A stretch of 64,000 bases of DNA from the NCBI GenBank assembly GCA_013398015.1, contig VZRR01007593.1, forward strand, positions 62,001 through 126,000, given 5' to 3'. Source of the DNA: Oreocharis arfaki. Taxonomy: Eukaryota; Chordata; Aves; Passeriformes; Paramythiidae. The notes beneath the pieces were generated by a model, which worked only from the letters and a program-made list of their open reading frames with translations, made no database searches and was not told the DNA's origin. Position 1 is the first letter of the stretch; each line of letters begins with the position of its first letter. Below, piece by piece: positions 12,101-24,100 of the stretch. Both the position numbers and the translations under genes were made by a program.

Positions 12101-15100
12101 CCAACAACAATTTTTGAAGCGGGAGGGGGGGAAAGGGGGAAGAGAGGGAGGGAGGGAAAAAAGTCACCACTGATTAAAACCAGAATCTACTTATATAAAT
12201 AAGCAAAGCAACTGCGGCAACAAAATCCATGTGTTCCTCCTCCTTAACATGCTGTTCTCAGCTTTTCTTACGGTAGATGTATTTTTCGTTTTAATAAGAA
12301 ACTAATCCTCAAAAAATACCAACATTTTATTTGCAAGTGCATCTTAGTTTCTATGCAATAGTTTGTGAACAGACTGAGAAAAAAACAGAGTTGAAATTAA
12401 TCCAATGTATCAAACTTTTAGTGAAACACAGATGCAAACTTGCTTTAAAAGAAGAAAGATGCTGACTGCTTAATCTGTTTCAAAGACAAGTTAAGAACTG
12501 AAAGTGAAGCCAAAACACTGTTTGAAAATGCTGTATTCATCCCCTCCTAAAAGAAAAAATGACTTGCTTTCCTAACTAAATTTCCTTTCTTAGGTAGCTA
12601 TTCTGAAGATGGATCAACTCAAAATTAGAGAAAAGAAGATAATCTGGTTTTACACTCTTCTTCAAAACCCCAATCAATTTCTTATTTAAACTGAGAAAAA
12701 TATCTGGTTCTCTAAACTTTAAAAAATGCATTTATGCATTTACTGATACCCTGAATACAGACTATCACTATCCCTTCAAGGCTTAAAAAAATTATATAAG
12801 CCTAAACTACCACAATATGAAGCAGAACTAAGAGTTATACCAACCCTGTATCTGTTGATGAGGATTTAAAAAGACAAGAGAAGTCTGCAAATGGGACTGC
12901 ACTCCTCTCTCTAAAGGTTTACCTATTGTTTTTCCCCTATATTTGACTAGCAAGTCAGTAAATTAAGTGAAGAAAGAGCAACTAGGGCTCCTAGTTGCAC
13001 ACAATACTTTTTCGTTTCCCTACTACAAAAAGGTGAAACTACCTACAAATCTAGCAAAACAATGCAAGAATTAATTTCAAAATGACAAATTCTTCAGCAT
13101 GTCAAGTTTACCATTACACAGAAAATTCATTCTTTGTGGAACAAATATGTAGGGTGGTGTGGGGATTTTTTAAAACTGTATACATTACTATGACAAAGAA
13201 AACTATATTGAGGGTGGCACAGAACCCCAAAGGGGCAAGCTGACTGCAAGTTTACCTCCTTTAATGTATTTTCAATAGTTTGGCTAGGATTTACTTTAAA
13301 AAAAAAAAAAAAAAAAAAAGCCAAGATTTTGTATTTTATGCCATATTGTAAATCTTGTGAAAACTTCTTTTTTGAAACCTTTAAAAGCAGCTGCTTTTTC
13401 ACAGCACATTATTTCCAAGATGGAATAGTCTACACACACACTATTCAGTGGTAACAAAAAACTTAAAACTTCATACTGCAACCTTCAATTTAAGTTTGCT
13501 CTTTTTTTTCGCTCACTGTGCAAAATAAAACACACAACATGACACTCAAGAACAAAGCCCAGGAAACACCTTGTTCAATAGCACTAAGTTAGCTCTGCAG
13601 CTCCACTAAATCTGGCATTCTCTAATGCATGATAAGGTAAACAAAGATATGCTTTTTCATACCTGAGATTTCTCAATGCAGTAAAACGTATGCGACCCAT
13701 GCTAACAAATGTGTGAGAAGCAAATTTCACTGCCAGAGAGACAGACAGACTGGAAGTCCCTTAAGGCACAGGTGGACAGGGAAGCCTGAGGGCGTTGACA
13801 GAAAACTTCCGAGAATGAAGAAGGAATAGAGCAGTTTAAAGAAGAGGAAGTTGCACTGTGCAGAAATTAATGGGACAAAACCAGATTGAGAAAAGCACCC
13901 ATGAGCTGCTGCAAACAAACAACACGCGTTAGCTTGTACTACGCACTGATGCTGCAGCCCACCAGGAGTGAGAGGGGAAGCTCCAGATCAGAAGCTGGAG
14001 GACACCAAGGAGGAGGGCGGCAACATGGAGCAGGTGTGGAGCAGTAGAAGGAAAACAGAGACGCCAGCATAGCTGGCAAGACAGTCCCCTGGGAGGCTCT
14101 AGTGATGTCAAGTAGAATGACTCAGATAATAAAAAGGAAATGGTCAACATGCATGACCATTTACTTGTGCATCACACCCAAAGGAAAAACAGATTGCAAC
14201 TACTCAGGGATATCCTGTGAGAGCAGAATATTGGAAGGCCCACTTATTTTATAACCATTTTGTTGGGGAGGTGGTAGAAAGGAGACTGAGTAAAAGCAGA
14301 AAAATAGAAAAAAGGTACAGGTTCAAAGACTGCAATTTTCTTTTTTTTTTTTCTTGTTTTTATTTCTACTTTTTTAACAACAAAAGAAACAGAAAAAATT
14401 ACAATGATAAGAGTTCAAAAGATGAGAATGACACTAAAGACAAGGGAAACAGTAATGACTACAACAGCTATTCAAGCATGTATAAAGAGAACTCGTGAAA
14501 AGACAGAAAGGAGCCAAGGAAGGAAAACAAGCCTAACCCTAGCAAAAAAAAAAAATGCATTCAATGAGCCTGGGAAGAAACGAGAAAGAAAAGCTAGCAT
14601 GGTGAGCTGTGAGGCAGACCTGACATACAGAGTCATTTTACAGCAAGGAGAATTACACATCCATGTACATGGCAACAAAGCCATACCGCAACTGGAGAAA
14701 AGGCTGCTCTTTACTGCTTCCACTGCAAGGGCCTGTCAGCAGCAAATACAAATCTCACACAGATCTTCAAGTGGTGACTGCTCTCATACCTTTGACTTTA
14801 ACCTGATGCTTAGTACACTCCGGGCAGGGAAGGAGCGTGAATTCCTCTGTCTGATACATTGAATAGTCTGTGCTTGCAACCACAATCCTGTCTCCAGGCT
14901 CCCAACTACTAACATCATCCAGAAGGTTCAGAATTACTCCACCCACTGCTTCCACCTGGAAGCCTGATATTGGGACACCTAANNNNNNNNATTTAACAAA
15001 AAAAAAAAAGGAAACAAATATAAGATTATATTCACCTTTATATGAAACAATTCTCAAGAAGATATACTTGAGAATTTTACATAATAAAATATGTATGAGA

Positions 15101-18100
15101 TTTTGCAGGCCCCAGAGCCCTCTAAAGTACAACTCTGACCTCAAACATGCCAGTGTGAGATGCCTTTACAGCCTGTTTACTTATTGGATCTCAAATGAAA
15201 CAAAGGGAAAAGTCAGAACTAATGGTGACCGGAAAAATCTGTGTTTGGGGTTTTTTGGGTTGTTTTTTTTTTTCCCAAAAAACCCTAGTATCATGGCAGT
15301 AATTTGTAGGTCCCTCTGCAGTAATTTGCAGCTACCTCTGCTTCTTTCAAGTGATATTTTTTTGCCATTTTAAACTGTACAGATATAATCAAGGACCTGA
15401 AAAACAAAGCAGATGACTTTACTTTTTAAGCATAACTAATAGAACAGTTTGGCAGACTAAATTACACACACATGGAATTTCATTAGCTTATGATGAATTT
15501 GCATAAGTTCAGCTGCTTTTGCTAACTCTTGAACCTAATTCTACAGCACTAGTAAAAGTATTTTGGTGGATTTTTCTTCTTTAAATGTAAGTCCATACAT
15601 TTTCATGCAGATGTAATGAACAGTAAAGAAGTAGTACCAAATAGCTCAACTGCTTAATAAACAAATTCATGACTACCATAAAAATTTTTTTGAGGAAAAC
15701 ACAATAGTGTTTAGTAATTCTAAAAACAGAAAGAGATGATTACCCATAAAAACTCAGATCAAAGATATCTTAAATTTAAAAAAATGAATAAAGGATAAAA
15801 GCAAGCAAGTGGCAAGTCTTCTAGCTTTTTATACCACAGATTCAACTTCGTATCAGAACAGCTGCCTAAAGTTCAGCACTCTAACAGCAACTGAAAATTG
15901 TAACAAGAATAAAACATTTCTTTTGGCTTCAATTAAGTTTTCTCTTTTTTAGTACCATAGTCAACATCTCAGAAGCTTAGATTTAAAATATACATGACCA
16001 CCAAATTACTAAAATTTACTTTAAAAGTTTCAGAACTTGTAAGACTCCTATCTTCATCTAAATATACTAAAATTTAAGACTCAATACTATGCTGCTCACA
16101 TACTGCATACAAACAGAAAGAAAATAGGTAGTACTGAAGAACTATATCCTCCTGTTTCATCCATAGCAAGAAAATACAACTTACAGCAGCACTCAAAAAT
16201 TTAAATTGCAACCAGCAGTTCTAGTGAAAAAATAAGCACATAAAGTATTTTTTTCCCCAACCGTAGGATTTCACGAAACATTTTCCTACCATCATTCCAT
16301 TCACTGTAAGCTCTCACAACAAACTTCTGACCATCGACTGTGAAAAACTCTTTCTGAGCAAGAGCTTTCCCACCAGTGCTGTGGTTTTCATAGTTTCTCA
16401 CTGATTCATTACAGGAAGAATTTCCACCACCTATGACACCAACTAAAGCCCAGGCTTGCCTGTGAAAATCAAAAGTAAATGTTTAAATATAATGGCCCTT
16501 AAAAAATTCTTTACAAAATCAGGAAAAGAAAAGGAGCATAGAAGACATAAAAACCCCTTTTACTTGCTCTTCCAATTTAATTTTAAAATGCAACTTCAAA
16601 ATGTAAAGGAAAATGGGCAGACTTAACTGCAGAGAAAAATAGCTTAAAATAACTAGATGTCCGATACACAAATTGGCAAATACACGACCTCTTACCGGAG
16701 AACACTTCCATACACATTTTTAGTGAAACATTCAAAAACATACATATTTTTCAAAAAGCAAATCGCTAGAGATGAGCAACAAAAGCCACACAGGACTCTA
16801 CTCCCAAACAGCTTTAACTGGGCACAGGACGAGCAGGAGTCAGTGCCAATGCTCCTGTCATAGCCCCCTGCCCTCAGCCAGCACCACCCCAAAGGAGCAG
16901 TCAGGACTCCAGGGGACCACACGTTCATCAGGCCAAGAGGGACGGACACAGCCAGCAACAGCCACTGGTGCTCATCCCAGTGCTGGACAGGCAATAGCTT
17001 TTGCATCTTTCAGGATGCTCAGACCCAGAAAACTAAATGCATGCTGTTACATAACCTTTGTACAAGATATCACCAATGTGTGAGTGTTTGGAAATTGAAA
17101 GCAACACAGAAAACACACAACACAGAAAGCTGCCACTGAGTACAAAAAAGCAAGTTTATTTTGCCATCCTTTACTGCTCTGTAATGCCATAACCATGTGT
17201 GCAAAGGAAGCAGCCGAGATCATCTATTAAAAAGCCAATTTTGCATCATTAAAGTTGAATCATTCACTCGAAGTGAAAACAGTATCAGCTAGCTGGACTG
17301 CAGTCTGTTGCTACTGGTTGATTCGAAGGCAGATATTAAAACCACCTTCAATCCAGTTGTTTTTATTTTAACCCTTCTTGATGTTTTTGTTGATTAGGAC
17401 CAAAATGCCAAATGATACTTTAGTGTTAACATGTTCACAGGAATAGTACATACTGAGCCAGCTCTTCAGTAGCAGCAGCAGCAAGCAAACAAGCTGAACA
17501 TCTCACATACCGACATTTAAAATAAAGTTATTTTGATGCATGTTTTGCCTTCCATGTATTGCAGGGAGAGGGAAAAGGGGAGAGCGCTGTAATGGAGTAT
17601 TTACCTCCATGCTGCCTTTCACTAGCTTTAGAAGTTTAAGAAAATTACCCTGCTTTTCCTGAGTGAGCCATCAGGGAGAGCTTCTCACCTATCTTCCAAT
17701 GCAGAACAAAACAATTTTATGTGCTTACAAAGCCTTTACTGACTAAGGAAAGCAGACAAGAATCAGTTCAGCGGAGAAGGAAAAAAGGCTGCCTCTTCCC
17801 AGTTGCAGGCTGAAGAAGTTCCTCATTTCAGACACACTGGTGTGCAGGTCATGGGCAGAGAAAAACCCCAGAAACCTACACCCCCGAGGACGGGTTGGGC
17901 TGGCTGCACCACACCCTGAACAATCTGAAGCCACACACGCTTTGCTGCTTTCAGGAAGTGGTATTCCACTACAGGACATCCAGGTCTTGGCACTTCTGGC
18001 CAAACTGCTTCAGAGGCAAGAGCATTCCATCCCACACCCCTGTGCTTACACAGCCAGTGACACAAATGTACTCCTGACGGGAACTAAGGTCAGAACATGC

Positions 18101-21100
18101 CATCCTGACTGACACCCAGCCCACCTCTGCCAAAGCACAAGGAGGAAATTAACTGGAATCCAGATGTCAGGGGATCGTAAGGGATAAGAATAGAACAGAA
18201 AAACTAAGTGACCAATTTCCCGGAAAACACTGGACAATACAAAGAGGTTATACAAAACCATCTCAACAGAAGATGAAGAACAGACGGACAGGCAGCTAGG
18301 AGACTGGGTACACTTTTCACTTGTATGGCCAACACAGAATCACAGAATCATTTAGGCTAGAAGATACCTCTAAGACCATCAAGCCTAACCTTTGACCAAT
18401 GGCCACCTTGTCAACTACACCACAGCACCAAGTGCCACATCCCGCTGTTTCTTGAACACCTCCAGGGATGGTGACTCCACCATCTCCCTGGACAGTCTGT
18501 TCAAATGCTTAACAACTCTTTCCATAAAGAAACTCCTCTGATGTCCAACTGTAAACCTCTCGTGATGCAGCTTGAGGTTACATCCTGTTATTCTGTCACT
18601 GGTTGCTTAGGAGAAGAGGCCGACTCCCACCCGGCTTGCAGAGAGTGATAAGGCTCCTCTGAACTTCCTTTACTCCAGGGTAAACACTCCCAGCTCCCTC
18701 AGCAGCTCCTCATTACTTAAATTCTAGATCCTTCCTCAGCTCTATGCCCTTCCCTGGACTCACTCCAGCACACTAATGTCTTTATATTTGTCAACGTAAG
18801 GGGCCCAGAACTGGACACAGGACTCAAGGTGCGGCCTCATCAGTGCCCAGTACAGCACTGCCCTGGTCCTGCTGGCCACACTATTGCTGATACATGCAAG
18901 GATGCCACTGGCCTTCTTGGCCCCCTGGACACATTGCTTTGTGCTGCCCAAAGCAAAGTGGACCACCCTCTGCAGCACAAAGCCAAGTTCAGAACACGCA
19001 CTGCAAAAAGCCACTTGCAACAACTAAATGAAGAGCACAGCAGTTTAAGTTTCCTGCTGTAACAATTCCTGCTACACCACTTCTAGTGACTCACCCTCCA
19101 AATCCTGACCAACTAAAAAGAATAGCCAAAAGATAGAGAAACACCTTGTAACTGCACTTCAATTACAAAATAATTTTACAGGTCAGTTCCTTTGAAAACT
19201 CATTGGAGAGGTAATGTACTTTTATTTCAACAATGCAGGAGTATGAGTAAGATGTTTGATACCTGGGATTAGCATCCCTTAGAAACAACATTTTGGGTTG
19301 GAAGGGACCTCAGAGATCATTTAGTTCCATTCCTTGCTCCTCTAAAGTCATATAAATTAAAAGCTTCACCTAGCAACTGTTATCTACCTGTCCTAGACTG
19401 AGGAAAAAAAAATCCTTGCTGCATCCAGTTTTAATTTCTATAAAGAACAGTGGAAGCAAGCAATTATGAGTAAGTAATAAAGTCTATCACACAGATACCA
19501 GTCTCTGCACTGTACTGCTAACTGAATACTATTACTGCAGTACTATGTACACCACCAAGAACTCTCTGAAAACTTTACGAACTGTCACAGTCCAACAAAT
19601 CCCCCACAGCAGACTCTGCATGTCATCTTTACTCAGCACAAAAAGGAAAATAAATTACTTACCTGTAACTTAACCCTCTGACAAACTTACTTCCCAGAAG
19701 ATTTTGAATAGTCACTCTGGTTTCTTCCAAAAGATTTTTAGCAGCTGAATCTCCTACAGCAATAGCAATAATGCGACCAGGATGTCCATTTTTCAGTAAG
19801 TTCTGGAGCTTTAAGCTTTCTTCTGCAAACTCATGAGTATCAAACTTCAGCACTTCCAAAACTTCTGCTGTATCCTGATCGATCACTCTAACATTTAGTC
19901 CTCGGGAAAAATTCTTTTTAAATGTATAATGACCATAGGCCAGCCCTGAGAAATACATAGTCTTTGACAGAAGAGTCCATGATACCTTCTGGTGCCCGTG
20001 TAACTCCAGCGTTCCTTCAGGGCCCACGCCAATAAATTTTTGGCCAAATTCTGGCACATCAGCACCTTCGTTTGACTTCCCATACAAAATAATAGTTGCT
20101 TTGGATTTATAGCGGCATTTCTCTGCTCCAACATGAAGCATTCCACCATCCTTTATCAGGATAAATCGAGTTCTTAAGGTAATATTTTTAGAACCTTCTT
20201 TATCATCACCAAAAACAAGCAAACCTAAAGGAAAAAAAATATTTCTGTACATCAAAGCAAAATTCAAAAAGACTTGAATAACCAAGTTCTGCAGTAACAA
20301 CAGAAAAATTACAGATTTATTTTTCACACCCATGAATTAAGCTGTTTTGTTCTTACATATATTTAGGAATATTTCGGAATTAAACTGCTACCAATTGTGA
20401 TTTATCTTTCTAAGAATTTGCTGGGTTTCTTCTGCCCTTTTGGTAGGATTACTAATATACAACAGTTACCGTTGCAGGACAAACAGATTTTGTACCAGAA
20501 AGTCTACTAAACAACTCTGTTTTACTATATTGCACAGAAAACTACACCAATGCTGCACTGAAAAGATACTAGAGTGGTCATTAATGTTTGAAATTATATA
20601 CTTGAGCTGGTAGCAGGCTGAAAAGTAAAAAATATGGGAAGTGGTCAACAACCTGCAAGATAAAGTTTCAACATATTTTTATGTAGTCACAGAAGTAAAA
20701 AAAATGCAAACACTGAAGCAAGAGGTTCATCTTGCTATTTCATACCTCCATCCTGTATAACTATAGAGTGTACTGTAGCGTCTGAGTTCAGACGAAACAA
20801 ATCCCCTTTTTTGATAATAACTCGTTTTTCAGGATCTTTTCCAGGGCTCCAGTTTTTAAGGCGAGGGTTCTGATCAGGACAGTTCTCTGCAATACAGTGT
20901 GAAATTCAACTTTTCAAAGACAAACATCATCACATCAATCAAGGCGGCATCAGGATGAACACAAGTAAGAGAGAGTCAGTCACCCACAAAGGACTCCCAC
21001 CTCCTTCTGTGGTTTCAATACTGCAGTCGTTGTATTTAAATAGCCAAAAAGACACCTGAAAAATAGCTAAAGTCTCAAGGGTAGGAAGGCAGTCTTTTAT

Positions 21101-24100
21101 TGAATTAAACTACTGTTGATCACACATTGTTGACCATAGATATTTCTGAACCCCAACCGATTTTCTCCTAATTTGCTAGATCACCTGTAGTAGATGAGCA
21201 GAAATAAGCTGAATGCAGTCAGACACAGAACAACCACACTGAGCACTGCAAGTCTTAGGCCAGCTAACAGGGATAACTAATATGGTCGTAAAGCATCTAA
21301 GTATCTCACCTCCTCAAGGTCTCAACTGTGTCAGAAAGGTTGATCCCTTCTTACTTCTAAGCAACCAAATCACTCTTTCAGTGGACATTTGCAGGAGGGA
21401 CAAGATACCCTTAATATATTTAGCATAAAACCTAACTAGCTAGAGCAGTTTCCCAGGAGAGAAGACACTTGGGTCTAAACTTAAACATCTGTATCCCTTA
21501 AATATCAGGCTGCAAACTACACAAGAGCAGAGACACGCAATTCTTGCTGGATGCCCTGGCACTACACAGGCAATAAAACCGACCTACAAGGCCAGAGAAG
21601 GAGAGGCAGCAGCAAGAAGTGACATGCTTGCGTGATTTCAGCCAAAGTTACAGCAATGTAGTATTTATACCACGCACCTCTTTAGCAAATTAAGCATCTG
21701 AGTAATGTGGAAGTACAGATATATACTATATATTTTTATATACTATAAAAACTGGAAGACATATCCCTTGGATTATCTTACCAAAATTAAACATAAATAT
21801 TAAAAAATTAAAATATTAAGGACATTTTTCTTATGCAAAACACAATCAAAAAGATGCCAAAATAAACACGTTAGCAGGGTAACAACTGAGGGTAAGAGCC
21901 AAAACAGCCTTTTCATATCCTGTCTTCTGGAGAAATACACTCACACTTCTGAAATGCTACTTCAAGGCAAAAAGCTATCAGAAACAGTCCATTCTTGCAG
22001 TACCTAAAGAAACCAAAACCTATCCACAAGTTTAATACAAGCCAGCCTTAGTTTTTCTAACAGAAATATTTCTCCTTTGGTATTAAGTCTCCACATTTCA
22101 AACACCTCCCAACTCAGGAAACCCACATAAACCAAGATTTGACTACCAGTGGGGAAAAATTAGCAAACTGCAGAAAGAGCAAAAGGCATACAAGTAGTAT
22201 TATAAAAATAAAAACAAAATAAAATCTTTTGGGAGGATCCTATGAAGACAGCTTTTAGAAAATGTAATTCAACACGAGGGAAAGCTGAAAAGCAAGGAGA
22301 ACTGCAATCAGCAAGACTGCTGAGCATTCACCAGATAAAGGCAAACCTACTGCCTGACTCATGCAGAGGCCCTAATCCCTTTTCCCCAGACACCACACAC
22401 ACAAGCACTGTGAAGAAACACTTATTTCCTGGCTGGTAGCAAAGGGCAGTGTGAGGAAATCATGAGTCAGCAACCTGATGACTTCTGCTTAGTGTGATTC
22501 ACAGAAGAGCAAATCTAGTGACCATGTATTTTTCTGTTGAATCAGAAAGAAGAGGTATAGAACAGTAATAAAAAAAATTAAAATTTTAAAATCTATTGTA
22601 CATTACAATCCAGAAAGAAAGCCATCAGAATCAGAAACAGGCACTCCTGTATTGCAAACATGCTTTTAGGGCACAGTGGGTCAACTTTTTGGCAAGCAGA
22701 TCAGATGTGTTTAGCAAAAGTATTTTGAAATTCTCCCTTAGCAATTGCGGTGGGCTGCATGAAAGCACCAAATATTTAGAACTTCACCATATGTTATCTC
22801 CAAAATGACTGAGTAGATTTTATAGATCATAGTTATTGCCTTCAGAGTTAAAGTTAAATAAAAACAAAAGCACAGACCAGAAACTGTTAGGTAGTGATGA
22901 CCTTGTCAAATTTAGCCACTCATGTTGAAAATTTTTCAAGTCAAGCCTCTGCTTCAAAACATTTCTGTAAAAATGGGTCAGTGTTCCTTAAGGCTTAGTC
23001 GCTTCTATGAGAGTTGCGGGGAGGAGAAAAATTTCTACAAATGGTGGAGGAAAAGTACACCATCCCACCCACAAGAAAACATCCTGACAAAAAAAACCCC
23101 AATGCTAGAACCTTTCATGGAGTAAGTAAATGAAATCTGAGAGGAGAAAAAGACAGGCAGGAAACAGTTCTCGAGATACATCTAAACAGTCCCTTTCTAC
23201 CTGTTTAGACACCACATCTGGTGCTTTTAAGGCCTCTGGGAAAAAGTTATCAGTGCTACATTATGCTCAGCAGAAGTTTATGAGACTTTGGCAGCTAAAT
23301 TTTCTGAGGATCCTGTTTACCCTGGGCCAGTCCAGCTGAGAGTTTCAAGAGTGAAGAACTTTTCCCTGAAGTCTCTCCAGCTTGCCATTCTGACCTTGCA
23401 TTGGGAAATGGGGAAATGGGGAAGGAAATTGCCTTTCCATTGCTCTCTCTGATCTCCAGTGTTCAGGACTCCTTAGATGAGTCAGGAGTAAATGGCAGGA
23501 ATACAGAAGCAAGAAGGAAAAAGAAACCAGCTGACAAGCAGGAGCGGAAATGCTGAGAAGCAGCATCTTCCCTTTGGGGAAAGTATGGTGGAGGTTTAAG
23601 ATTTACGTGCATTTATCACCAAGTGTCACTGCCTTTTAAACAGCCATTACAAATTCTCACAACACTGATTTCCAATTAGCCCTGAAGAAAAGCACACCAA
23701 GCTGGAACTGGGGTTGTTCGTTGCAGTACGACACGTGCTTCAGTCAGACCTAAACACATTAACATTTCAACCTGCTGGGGAATTTCCGGGGAGTTTCTGC
23801 AACAACCATACGGCAAGATTAAAACATCAGCCAGGCTTTCCCTGGTGCCTGTACGAGTTTCTCTTGTGTCAGGGATTCACAGTATCACAGAATAAATAAG
23901 GCTGGAAGGGACGACAGCGGGTTATCTGGTCCAGCCTCCCTGCTTAAGCAGGGTCATCCCAGAGCACATTGCACAGGACTGTGTCCAGACAGTTCTGGAG
24001 TATCTCCAGAGAGGGAGACTCCACAGCCTCTCTGGGCAATCCATGCCAGACCATGGTCACTCACACAGTAAAGTTCTTCCTCGTATTACGGTGGAACTTC

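Larger units (their letters stand above)
12097..14789 (-). other. CEMIP2 intron c5-c6
   Basis: A 2.7-kb intron with a G-rich run (12121-12156), a 22-base A-run (13298-13319) and a T-rich stretch near 14339-14370. The part from about 13,730 to 14,160 is more GC-rich than its surroundings and could be an old insertion, but I cannot name it. Confidence 0.75.
14979..16289 (-). other. CEMIP2 intron c4-c5
   Basis: A 1.3-kb intron with an 8-base gap right beside the exon c5 acceptor and a perfect hairpin at 15248-15285. Nothing else is recognised. Confidence 0.8.
16460..19662 (-). other. CEMIP2 intron c3-c4
   Basis: A 3.2-kb intron with two CR1 fragments (about 18333-18965 and 19281-19450). Two GC-richer blocks (about 16,760-17,010 and 17,740-18,130) stand out from the AT-rich background and may be old insertions of a family I cannot name. 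Confidence 0.75.

Noticed and set aside
14404..14862. Plus-strand ORF of 152 codons
   Set aside because: It runs through A-rich low-complexity sequence into the antisense of CEMIP2 exon c5; no independent support.
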